Assembly (NCBI GenBank): GCA_021812665.1
Contig: JAKAMX010000015.1
Location: 1-15,282 of the forward strand
DNA: 15,282 bases
Reading direction: 5' to 3'
Source of the DNA: a bacterium
Lineage (GTDB): Bacteria; Patescibacteriota; Minisyncoccia; Phycocordibacterales; UBA1550
In this document: positions 7,707 through 14,134 of the stretch, in pieces
Layout: each line of letters begins with the position of its first letter
How positions within the stretch are numbered: the first letter of the stretch is position 1
The notes under the pieces: model-generated
What the model saw: only the letters and a program-made list of their open reading frames with translations
Database searches by the model: none
What the model was told of the DNA's origin: nothing
Translations under genes and position numbers: made by a program

Positions 7707-8339
7707 ATGTCTAATCCAATTATTTCATTTCTCATAATAATTCTTTCCCTCGGGTTCGGGTTCTTGTATGTGAAGCCAGAATATGAAATCACACAGCAGC
7801 GTCAATCGGAAATAAAAACTCTCGATACAACCCTCAACAGCACAAGCCAGATTCAGGCACTTATCGATCAAACAGACAAGACTCTGAGTGGTATCGACCC
7901 TGCGGAATTATCTCGTTTCAGCATCTTTCTTCCCGAGTCGGTCGACGCAATCGGACTCGCAAACAATATTCAGCATATGGCACTTTCGAGAGGTATTGTT
8001 CTCACAGAAATAAAAGTTGGCGATCCAACAAATAGCCCCAATGTTGGCGGACAGGGGAGCGAGGGTATTCAAGGGGTGGTTTCTGGGGTTCAAGCTTCAG
8101 TGCAAGCACAGCCTTATGCCACAACGAAAACATCGTTTAAGTTTTCGACGAACAATGACAATTTCCATGCATTTCTTGGTGACATGGAAAAGAGTCTTGG
8201 TATTATGAATATCACCGCCCTCGACATTACCCCTATTTCTGAAAGTACTGATAGTAGTGCAAAGACCTCAAGGGCTCGAGCTAGCGGAGCGCCTCAGTAT
8301 CAATATCAAATAGACATCGAAACGTATTCACTGAAATAA
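7707..8339 (+). CDS. pilO: Type IV pilus alignment protein PilO
   Basis: The 210-residue product has a short cytoplasmic start, one membrane helix (about residues 4-22), a coiled-coil region (about 25-70) and a C-terminal alpha/beta domain with a Gly/Ser/Gln-rich loop (about 105-135). This is the architecture of PilO, which pairs with PilN in the membrane. It begins 5 bases after the pilN stop, with an AT-rich start context (TTTTTATG) and no Shine-Dalgarno sequence. The stretch FLPESVDAIGLANNIQHMA matches the family pattern in which a helix follows the coiled coil. Sequence identity to model PilO proteins is probably low, so gene order carries much of the weight. Confidence 0.87.
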   Translation: MSNPIISFLIIILSLGFGFLYVKPEYEITQQRQSEIKTLDTTLNSTSQIQALIDQTDKTLSGIDPAELSRFSIFLPESVDAIGLANNIQHMALSRGIVLTEIKVGDPTNSPNVGGQGSEGIQGVVSGVQASVQAQPYATTKTSFKFSTNNDNFHAFLGDMEKSLGIMNITALDITPISESTDSSAKTSRARASGAPQYQYQIDIETYSLK

Positions 8340-8343
8340 TTAT

Positions 8344-8697
8344 ATGGAACAGCAAAAAACAAAAAAAATGATTACGGATGCATTGACGATTGCGGTAGTC
8401 ATTGGTGTTTTTATCACAGGATATTATGTGTTCAAAGGCGCAGATGTAACAGAGTCGGGGATTGTTACCCAAAAAACGGAAATCGCCGATCAGGTTGTTC
8501 AGGCGGGTGTTGAAGTGGACACCACCATTAGAAATCTCAAAAATTTGCAAAGTTCAGTTGTTGCATCATCTGTTGTATTTGCCGCACCATCGTTTATGAG
8601 CCTGCAAGACCTCTCTACAAAAATTACTCCAGAAAAAGTAGGCAGACCTGATCCATTTGTTCCAACTTCTTGGAAACTGGCCCAAAAAAGTAAATAA
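8344..8697 (+). CDS. Small single-pass membrane protein with PilP-like C-terminal motif
   Basis: This 117-residue protein has a basic N-terminus (KTKK), one membrane helix (about residues 12-30) and an extracytoplasmic part. It has no lipobox cysteine. Near its end is GRPDPFVP (residues 100-107), which recalls the (R)DPF-type motif of PilP, the lipoprotein that links PilN/PilO to the PilQ secretin. It sits 4 bases after pilO, the place pilP holds in Gram-negative operons. I infer a component of the PilN/PilO complex that fills the PilP position, but it is much shorter than PilP and no secretin is encoded here. The function is not established; no gene symbol is given. Confidence 0.75.
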   Translation: MEQQKTKKMITDALTIAVVIGVFITGYYVFKGADVTESGIVTQKTEIADQVVQAGVEVDTTIRNLKNLQSSVVASSVVFAAPSFMSLQDLSTKITPEKVGRPDPFVPTSWKLAQKSK

Positions 8698-8760
8698 TAT
8701 ACATGAAGGCTATTTGGGCAGTTGGGGTTAATGGGCTGCCTCACGGGCTTTTTTGAACTT

Positions 8761-10485
8761 ATGGCGATTCTCGATACTTTTGCACTTCATGGAATTATAA
8801 AAAAGGAAGATGTTCCTGCGCTTTCTTTGCGTTTGCAGAGTGGCTCAAAACTTGAGGAGGTGCTTGCTTCATCGGGTGTCACCAAAGAAAATATTCTTCG
8901 CGGGAGAGGCCTTTATTACAACTTGCCTATTCGCGACCTCAAAGGCAAAAGTGTTCAGTTTGAGGTCTTGCGCAATATTCCCGAAGACTCAGCGTCGTAT
9001 TATCGTTTTGTTCCAATCGCAGTAAACAACGGCGTGTTGGAAGTTGGCATCACTAACCCAGAAAGCATTGAAGCACGCGACGCGCTCCAATTTATTGCCA
9101 CAAAGCTAGGGATGCCATTCAAGATTTTTCTCATATCAGATGATGATTTTAAAACGGTTTTTGAAAGTTATCGCGGTCTCACCGGAGAGGTTACCAAGGC
9201 CCTTTCTGAGCTTGAGGTAGACATCAAGGATGTCGATAAGGGAATTTTGATTGAGAGAGAGCCGGGAGCAGAGCAGAAGTTGACCCCCCAGCAGGCACAT
9301 GTCGTGGAGGATGCGCCGGTCGCAAAAATCACTGCGGTGATCCTTCGCCACGCGACTGAAGGAGGCGCCTCTGATGTGCATATTGAACATACAGGAGAAA
9401 ATGTACGTGTACGTTTTCGTGTTGACGGTGAACTTTTTACAAGCCTGATTCTTCCCGTCGATGTGCATAATTCTGTTGTTGCACGTATCAAGATTCTTGC
9501 ATCGTTAAAACTTGATGAAAAAAGAAAGCCACAAGACGGTCGCTTTTCGGCTCGTATCGACGGTCGCAAAATTGACTTTCGTGTCTCCACCTTCCCCGCA
9601 TACTATGGCGAAAAGGTGGTGATGCGTATTTTGGATACGCAGAAGGGAGTAAAGAAATTGAGTGATGTGGGTTTTCGTCCGGAGGACATTGCGTTGGTTA
9701 AAGCAGCAATCGCACGTCCGTACGGGATTATATTGGTTACCGGACCTACGGGTTCTGGTAAATCAACAACACTCTATTCGATCCTCAATGAGCTCGATAA
9801 AGAAACAAAAAACATTGTATCCCTTGAAGATCCAGTCGAGTACAGCATAGCTGGAGTTTCGCAATCACAAGTACGCCCTGAGATTGGCTATACGTTTGCA
9901 AACGGTCTTCGCACGACGCTCCGTCAGGATCCAGACATCATCATGGTCGGTGAAATTCGCGACGCTGAAACTGCGCAGCTCGCCATTCAGGCGGCGCTTA
10001 CTGGACACTTGGTATTTTCTACGCTCCACACAAACACTGCTATTGGAGCGATTCCTCGCCTCATAGATATGGGTGTTGACCCATATCTCATTGCGCCAAC
10101 TCTAGTGTTATCTATTGCGCAAAGACTCGTGAGAACATTGTGCCCTGGCGCAGGGAAGGAGATCAAAAACGAAGGAGCATACAAGATGATCGTCGACAAA
10201 GAGTTCGAAAGTCTTCCACCGGATTTCAAAAAGCAGCTCGCGCTCGAACGACCGCTCTACGAAGCAACGCCAACGGCCGAATGCTCTGGCGGTACCCGTG
10301 GCCGTACTGCGGTGTTTGAAGTATTTCCTGTTGATCGGGAGATCGAGGAGCTTATTCTATCGAGTCCGACAGAGATAAAGCTTTGGGATGCCGCGAGACG
10401 CAAAGGCATGATTACTATGAAGGAAGATGCAATCCTAAAGAGTATGAATAAGCAGGTTCCGTTCCAGGAAGTGAACTCACTCTAG
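8761..10485 (+). CDS. pilB: Type IV pilus extension ATPase PilB
   Basis: This is a secretion/pilus assembly ATPase. With the ATG at 8761 it has 574 residues, in the normal family range; TTG 8722 and ATG 8731 are in frame but add a stretch that does not look like a PilB start. Residues 1 to about 150 form the GspE/MshE N-terminal domain. The ATPase core has Walker A GPTGSGKST (328-336, K334), the Asp box LEDPVEY (E356), Walker B IIMVGEIRD (E398) and the His box TGHLVFSTLHTN. PilB hydrolyses ATP in the cytoplasm below PilC to add pilins. The C-terminal zinc site, usually four cysteines, is reduced to two (LCPGAGKE and AECSGGTRGR). Identity is certain on motifs; the exact start is less so. Confidence 0.95.
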   Translation: MAILDTFALHGIIKKEDVPALSLRLQSGSKLEEVLASSGVTKENILRGRGLYYNLPIRDLKGKSVQFEVLRNIPEDSASYYRFVPIAVNNGVLEVGITNPESIEARDALQFIATKLGMPFKIFLISDDDFKTVFESYRGLTGEVTKALSELEVDIKDVDKGILIEREPGAEQKLTPQQAHVVEDAPVAKITAVILRHATEGGASDVHIEHTGENVRVRFRVDGELFTSLILPVDVHNSVVARIKILASLKLDEKRKPQDGRFSARIDGRKIDFRVSTFPAYYGEKVVMRILDTQKGVKKLSDVGFRPEDIALVKAAIARPYGIILVTGPTGSGKSTTLYSILNELDKETKNIVSLEDPVEYSIAGVSQSQVRPEIGYTFANGLRTTLRQDPDIIMVGEIRDAETAQLAIQAALTGHLVFSTLHTNTAIGAIPRLIDMGVDPYLIAPTLVLSIAQRLVRTLCPGAGKEIKNEGAYKMIVDKEFESLPPDFKKQLALERPLYEATPTAECSGGTRGRTAVFEVFPVDREIEELILSSPTEIKLWDAARRKGMITMKEDAILKSMNKQVPFQEVNSL

Positions 10486-10512
10486 CTCCTTTCGCGGCAC
10501 AGATAAGTGGGT

Positions 10513-10541
10513 TTGTGGACTTCTTTCACGCATAGTATACT
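10513..10541 (+). promoter_or_regulatory. Putative promoter for receiver-pilT-pilC
   Basis: TTGTGG (10513-10518), a 17-base spacer and TATACT (10536-10541) form a sigma-70-like promoter in the 65-base gap after pilB. A start about 7 bases past the -10 box would fall 3 bases before the ATG at 10551, giving an almost leaderless mRNA. A GAGGT sequence at 10542-10546 could instead be a ribosome binding site on mRNA reading through from pilB. Confidence 0.5.
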
Positions 10542-10550
10542 GAGGTTACG

Positions 10551-10940
10551 ATGGAACAAAATAAGATCCAGCAAAGAATTTTAATCGCAACGGATGATAG
10601 GCTCCTTCTCGATATGTACGTCCTTGAGTTTAAGGGCGAGAATTTTGATGTTGTTCCGGCGTTTGGAAGTATTGATGCGCTTGAAAAATTGCGCGGGGAC
10701 ATTTCTGCTGACGTCATTATTCTTGATGTTTCTGTTCCCGTAATGGATAGCTTGGACTTATTGAAGGTCATGCGTGATGAAAAATTGGCTCAGAATGCAA
10801 AAGTTGTAATACTTTCAAACGACGAGCGTTCGATCACGGACGAAAAAAGTAGGGAACTCGGTGTCAGCAGCTATGTGAAAAAGACGGCAGTGACACCGGC
10901 GCAGCTTGTGGAAGAGGTACGCAAACTTTTTGCACAATAA
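10551..10940 (+). CDS. Stand-alone response-regulator receiver protein between pilB and pilT
   Basis: The 129-residue product is a single receiver domain without an output domain. The phosphorylation site is complete: acidic pair D15/D16, acceptor D59 in VIILDVSVPVMD, S89 in VILSND and K110 in SYVKK. It lies between the extension and retraction ATPase genes, so it probably acts on pilus dynamics, in the manner of the CheY-like PilG/PilH proteins of other T4P systems; this is inference. A promoter-like sequence directly before it suggests a transcription unit with pilT and pilC. It is only moderately similar to the receiver at 4522-4887, although both share the motif I/V-LSN. Confidence 0.92.
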   Translation: MEQNKIQQRILIATDDRLLLDMYVLEFKGENFDVVPAFGSIDALEKLRGDISADVIILDVSVPVMDSLDLLKVMRDEKLAQNAKVVILSNDERSITDEKSRELGVSSYVKKTAVTPAQLVEEVRKLFAQ

Positions 10941-10970
10941 TTATTTCAATTTTGATATTTATATAAATTT

Positions 10971-12047
10971 ATGGCAGCACGTGATTACAAACAGGAGCTA
11001 GAGGTGTTGATAATGCGCTCACTTTCGGATGGCGCATCAGACATTCATCTTGCCGCTGGACGCTATCCTACATTCCGTACTGCCTCAGCGCTCGTGCCGC
11101 TTATGAACTTGTCGGTGCTTACGCCAGAAGACACGGCTGGGTTCTTGAATGAATTGATTTCCCCTGAATTCATGAAACGTTTTTTGGAGGAAAAGCAAAT
11201 AGACTTTTCATACGATTTTTATGGTAAAGGCCGCTTCCGCGGAAATGCGTTTTTCCAAAAAAACGCTATTAGCATTGCGTTGCGTGCTATTCCGGTGACA
11301 ATCAAAAGCATCACCGATCTTAGTTTGCCCCCAATCCTTGAAGTATTCACGAGAAAAAAGCAGGGTTTCTTCCTCGTTGTGGGGCCAGTAGGGCAGGGTA
11401 AGTCAACAACGCTCGCTTCAATGATCGACCTGGTTAACCATGAGCGCGCAGAACACATTATTACAATTGAAGATCCGATCGAGTATCTTTTCCTCTCGAA
11501 CAAATCAATCGTTGACCAGCGTGAAGTTGGTATCGATACCAAAACATTCAAGACGGGACTCGAGGCTGCATTTCGTCAGGATGTAAACGTCATTATGATC
11601 GGCGAAATGCGCGACTTTGAGACCATTTCAACGGCGGTTACTGCAGCGGAAACAGGCCATCTTGTCTTCTCTACACTTCACACCAACAATGCGTCGCAGA
11701 CAATCGACCGTATCATCGACTCATTCCCTGGCGAACAACAAGCGCAGATCCGTGTACAGCTTGCCGGTAGTCTCATCGGTATTTTTTCACAGCGTCTTGT
11801 TCCGCGTATTGCTGGCGGTCTTGTGCCGGCGTACGAGCTTCTCATCAACAACAACGCCATTGCTCACGTTATTCGCGAGGGTCGTACGAACGAGGTGGAT
11901 GTTATTCTTGAGACAGGAACAAAGGATGGTATGATTGATATGAATCGCAGTCTTGCTGATCTGGTTCGCAGAGGCGAGATCACGCTTGAGAATGCTCTGA
12001 TTTATTCATCAAATCCAAAGGGTCTTTCGCGCATTCTGCAGGGTTAA
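10971..12047 (+). CDS. pilT: Type IV pilus retraction ATPase PilT
   Basis: The 358-residue product matches PilT in length and motifs. The N-terminal PAS-like part contains the family stretch GASDIHLAAG. The ATPase core has Walker A GPVGQGKST (from residue 138, K144), the Asp box TIEDPIEY, Walker B VIMIGEMRDFET and the His box TGHLVFSTLHTNNA. The retraction-specific motif AIRNLIRE appears as AIAHVIREGR. It lacks the N-terminal GspE domain seen in PilB. PilT is a cytoplasmic hexamer that drives pilin removal and pilus retraction, the step used in twitching and in DNA uptake. Walker A is slightly unusual (GPVGQ rather than GPTGS), which is common among PilT homologs. The ATG at 10971 is preceded by an AT-rich stretch without a Shine-Dalgarno sequence. 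Confidence 0.95.
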   Translation: MAARDYKQELEVLIMRSLSDGASDIHLAAGRYPTFRTASALVPLMNLSVLTPEDTAGFLNELISPEFMKRFLEEKQIDFSYDFYGKGRFRGNAFFQKNAISIALRAIPVTIKSITDLSLPPILEVFTRKKQGFFLVVGPVGQGKSTTLASMIDLVNHERAEHIITIEDPIEYLFLSNKSIVDQREVGIDTKTFKTGLEAAFRQDVNVIMIGEMRDFETISTAVTAAETGHLVFSTLHTNNASQTIDRIIDSFPGEQQAQIRVQLAGSLIGIFSQRLVPRIAGGLVPAYELLINNNAIAHVIREGRTNEVDVILETGTKDGMIDMNRSLADLVRRGEITLENALIYSSNPKGLSRILQG

Positions 12048-12073
12048 TTTATTAAAAATCCTAATGCATTTAT

Positions 12074-13276
12074 ATGCTCTTTAATTACAAAGCAGTAACA
12101 AAGTCGGGTGATGAATCTTCGGGTGATATCGAGGCGCAGAGCAAAGATGCCGCAATCAACGCGCTCCAAAGAAGCGGATTGATTGTTGTTTCGGTTACGC
12201 CTGCGGGAAAGAAAAATTTCCTCAACCTTAATTTTTCACTCGACTTTTTAAATCGCATTAAGCAAAAGGACCTCGCGGTCCTTTCTCGACAGATCGCAAC
12301 ATTGCTCGGTGCGCATGTGCCAGCGCTCAAGACATTTCGCTTTGTTGCGAACGAGACAGAAAATCCAATTGTGCAGAAAGTATTCACTGCAATAGCAGAT
12401 GATGTTCAAAATGGTATTCCCATCTCTGATGCACTCGCAAAACATCCAGACATTTTCTCTGATTTTTATGTGAATATGGTGAGGGGTGGTGAAGAATCGG
12501 GCGGACTTTCTGAAACATTTGTTGCGCTCGCTGAACAACTTGAGCGCTCTGCGGAACTCATGGGGAAGGCAAAGGGCGCCCTCGTGTATCCAATTTTCGT
12601 GATGAGTGTTTTTGTGATCGTGATGGTTTTACTTCTCACGCTCGTGGTTCCACGGCTTGCTGATATTATTACACAGAGCGGACAAGCAGTCCCCATATAT
12701 ACAACTGCCGTTATCGGGCTCAGCTCCCTGATGGTTCATTATGGTTTGTTTATGCTTATGGCAGCGATTGCCCTAGGATTGCTCGCGTGGCGTTTCCTCC
12801 GTGGGGCAGAGTTTGTTCACCAGGCAAAACTCTGGATACCGGTCGTTGGAAAGCTTTATCGAATGCTCTACCTCATGCGCATCGCCGACAACATGAATGT
12901 TATGTTGGAAAACGGAATTACGATGGTACGTTCTCTCGAGATCACTGCACGTGTTGTCGATGACTCAACATATAGAGAGATTCTTAACAATGCACTCGTA
13001 GCAGTGAAAGGAGGTGCTCCGCTCTCACTCGCGCTCGAAGGCAAGAAAGAAATTCCCAATATGATGGTGCAAATGATCAAGGTTGGAGAGGAAACCGGTG
13101 AGCTCGGCTCAATTCTGCAGAAAGTCGCAGTACTCTATCAACATGAAGTGAACGAAGCAATTGCAGGAATTATCTCTCTTATTGAACCAGCGATGATTGT
13201 TGCGCTTGGTCTCGGCGTCGGGGTTGTATTTGCTTCCGTGCTCATTCCTGTGTATCAAATTGCCGGCAACGTATAA
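12074..13276 (+). CDS. pilC: Type IV pilus inner-membrane platform protein PilC
   Basis: The 400-residue product has the usual length and layout of PilC/GspF: an N-terminal segment starting MLFNYKAVTKSG, two T2SSF cytoplasmic domains (about residues 66-170 and 270-360) and three membrane regions (about 172-193, 211-238 and 363-393). Both domains carry the family signature: VRGGEESGGLSETF in the first and IKVGEETGELGSIL in the second. PilC is the membrane platform on which PilB and PilT act. It follows pilT by 26 bases and is probably co-transcribed with it. Translation starts in the AT-rich context TTTATATG. Confidence 0.95.
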   Translation: MLFNYKAVTKSGDESSGDIEAQSKDAAINALQRSGLIVVSVTPAGKKNFLNLNFSLDFLNRIKQKDLAVLSRQIATLLGAHVPALKTFRFVANETENPIVQKVFTAIADDVQNGIPISDALAKHPDIFSDFYVNMVRGGEESGGLSETFVALAEQLERSAELMGKAKGALVYPIFVMSVFVIVMVLLLTLVVPRLADIITQSGQAVPIYTTAVIGLSSLMVHYGLFMLMAAIALGLLAWRFLRGAEFVHQAKLWIPVVGKLYRMLYLMRIADNMNVMLENGITMVRSLEITARVVDDSTYREILNNALVAVKGGAPLSLALEGKKEIPNMMVQMIKVGEETGELGSILQKVAVLYQHEVNEAIAGIISLIEPAMIVALGLGVGVVFASVLIPVYQIAGNV

Positions 13277-13283
13277 CGTTTTT
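13268..13283 (+). terminator. Weak hairpin with T-run at the pilC stop
   Basis: AACGT-ATA-ACGTT forms a 5-bp stem with a 3-base loop over the pilC stop codon, followed by a run of five T that begins in the stem. It may partly end operon transcription before the pilin promoter. The stem is short and AT-rich, so this is a weak call. Confidence 0.3.
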
Positions 13284-13293
13284 GATCATTTGT

Positions 13294-13302
13294 TTATCCA
13301 CA
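13294..13302 (+). promoter_or_regulatory. Exact DnaA-box sequence in the pilC-pilin spacer
   Basis: TTATCCACA on the plus strand is the classical DnaA-box sequence. It lies about 17 bases after pilC and upstream of the pilin promoter. It shares the 10-mer TTATCCACAG with the box in the comF-pilM spacer (there on the other strand). Binding is not shown. Confidence 0.45.
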
Positions 13303-13323
13303 GGGTGATGAGACTAATGTTCC

Positions 13324-13353
13324 TTGTGCGGTATTTACTAGAAATGATATAAT
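13324..13353 (+). promoter_or_regulatory. Pilin promoter with extended -10 box
   Basis: TGATATAAT (13345-13353) is a perfect extended -10 element. A weak -35, TTGTGC (13324-13329), lies 18 bases upstream of the TATAAT hexamer. Transcription should begin near 13360, giving a leader of about 100 bases before the pilin ATG. This is the best promoter in the window, as expected for an abundant structural protein. Confidence 0.75.
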
Positions 13354-13371
13354 ACTCCTGTGTTACTAATG

Positions 13372-13403
13372 AGAGAGGGCGGCCAATGGCCATGCCGCTC
13401 TCT
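13372..13403 (+). promoter_or_regulatory. Hairpin in the pilin mRNA leader
   Basis: AGAGAG-(GG bulge)-CGGC pairs with GCCG-CTCTCT (13394-13403), giving a 10-bp stem; the loop region can also fold as GGCC-AAT-GGCC. It starts about 12 bases after the predicted transcription start and is not followed by a T-run, so it is not a terminator. It may stabilise the pilin mRNA 5' end or regulate translation. Confidence 0.55.
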
Positions 13404-13459
13404 TGTACCAAAACACAAAATAGATTTATTGGACATTAACGTTATTGGTTTAAATATTT

Positions 13460-13912
13460 ATGAAACAGAAAGGTTTTACCCTTATCGAACTCCTCGTTGT
13501 GATCGCCATTATTGGTATTCTCGCTACGATCGTTCTTGCGTCGCTCAACTCAGCACGTAGCAAGGCAAACGACACTGCAGTAAAGTCAGACTTGGATAAT
13601 GCACGCGCAGCAGCAGAGCTCTACTATGATGCTAACGGCCAGAACTATGGCGGTGTTTGTACTGGTTCTGCAGGCACAACTCCTGGCATAAGTGCTATGA
13701 TTAACGCTGCAGCACAAACAGCAGGAGCAACATACACAACTGGCGTTGGCACTGCCTCGTCAGCAACAGTCTTTGCTTGTCACGATGCAGCTACCACATG
13801 GGTTGCTTCTGGTCCACTTAAGTCAGACAATACAAAACAGTGGTGCGTTGATAACACTGGTACTTCAACCCAGAAGACTACAGTTCTTGCGGCAAATGCA
13901 ACATCTTGTTAG
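13460..13912 (+). CDS. pilA: Type IV major pilin precursor
   Basis: The 150-residue precursor begins MKQKG|FTLIELLVVIAI, a short leader with Gly at -1, Phe at +1 and Glu at +5, the full signature for cleavage and N-methylation by prepilin peptidase. A 25-residue hydrophobic helix follows, then an amphipathic helix and a small globular domain rich in Ala, Thr, Gly and Ser. Four cysteines (67, 107, 129 and 150) could form two disulfides; the C-terminal loop KSDNTKQWCVDNTG is typical of this pilin type. It is made from its own promoter with a structured leader and is followed by a strong terminator, so it is probably the major pilin. The start has no Shine-Dalgarno sequence. The symbol follows common usage for this class. 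Confidence 0.95.
   Translation: MKQKGFTLIELLVVIAIIGILATIVLASLNSARSKANDTAVKSDLDNARAAAELYYDANGQNYGGVCTGSAGTTPGISAMINAAAQTAGATYTTGVGTASSATVFACHDAATTWVASGPLKSDNTKQWCVDNTGTSTQKTTVLAANATSC
13473..13527 (+). repeat. 55-base direct repeat, copy 1 (pilin N-terminal helix)
   Basis: This segment, from the Gly-1/Phe+1 junction through the first part of the pilin helix, is identical base for base to 14144-14198 in the broken pilin copy. The match starts and stops sharply; flanking DNA is clearly different. Confidence 0.97.
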
Positions 13913-13931
13913 TTGCTAAAAATTAATTTTC

Positions 13932-13971
13932 AAAACTACCCGGCATGCAAAATGCCCGGGTAGTTTTGTTT
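13932..13971 (+). terminator. Intrinsic terminator after the pilin gene
   Basis: A long stem, AAAACTACCCGG (13932-13943) with CCGGGTAGTTTT (13956-13967), extends through a one-base bulge to CAT/ATG around the loop GCAAA, then TTTT-G-TTT. It lies about 20 bases after the pilin stop and should separate pilin transcription from the downstream copy. Confidence 0.92.
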
Positions 13972-14134
13972 ATTGGAGAATGTCGGATATAGTGCTCAGT
14001 ATGAAGCAGATTCTCGCACCTATATTGGCATTACTGCGGAGTGTGTTCTTGAACATCTGTGACAAAATTAAATTTTCCAATGCTGCCCGAATTGTCCATT
14101 TAAAATCAATCCGCAACAAAAACACGATGCCAAT

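Noticed and set aside
5579..13302. Replication origin suggested by DnaA-box sequences
   Set aside because: The two boxes are nearly 8 kb apart and single, with no box cluster, AT-rich unwinding region or dnaA/dnaN gene nearby.
13369..13560. Open frame starting in the pilin leader (MREGGQWPC...) and overlapping the pilin gene
   Set aside because: Its ATG lies near the predicted transcription start and could be translated, but most of the frame is the out-of-frame reading of the pilin N-terminus; its start coincides with the leader hairpin, which explains the sequence better.
13972..14134. Promoter for the second pilin copy
   Set aside because: TTGAAC (about 14048) has no well-spaced -10 box, and other AT-rich hexamers are no better than chance in this AT-rich stretch.
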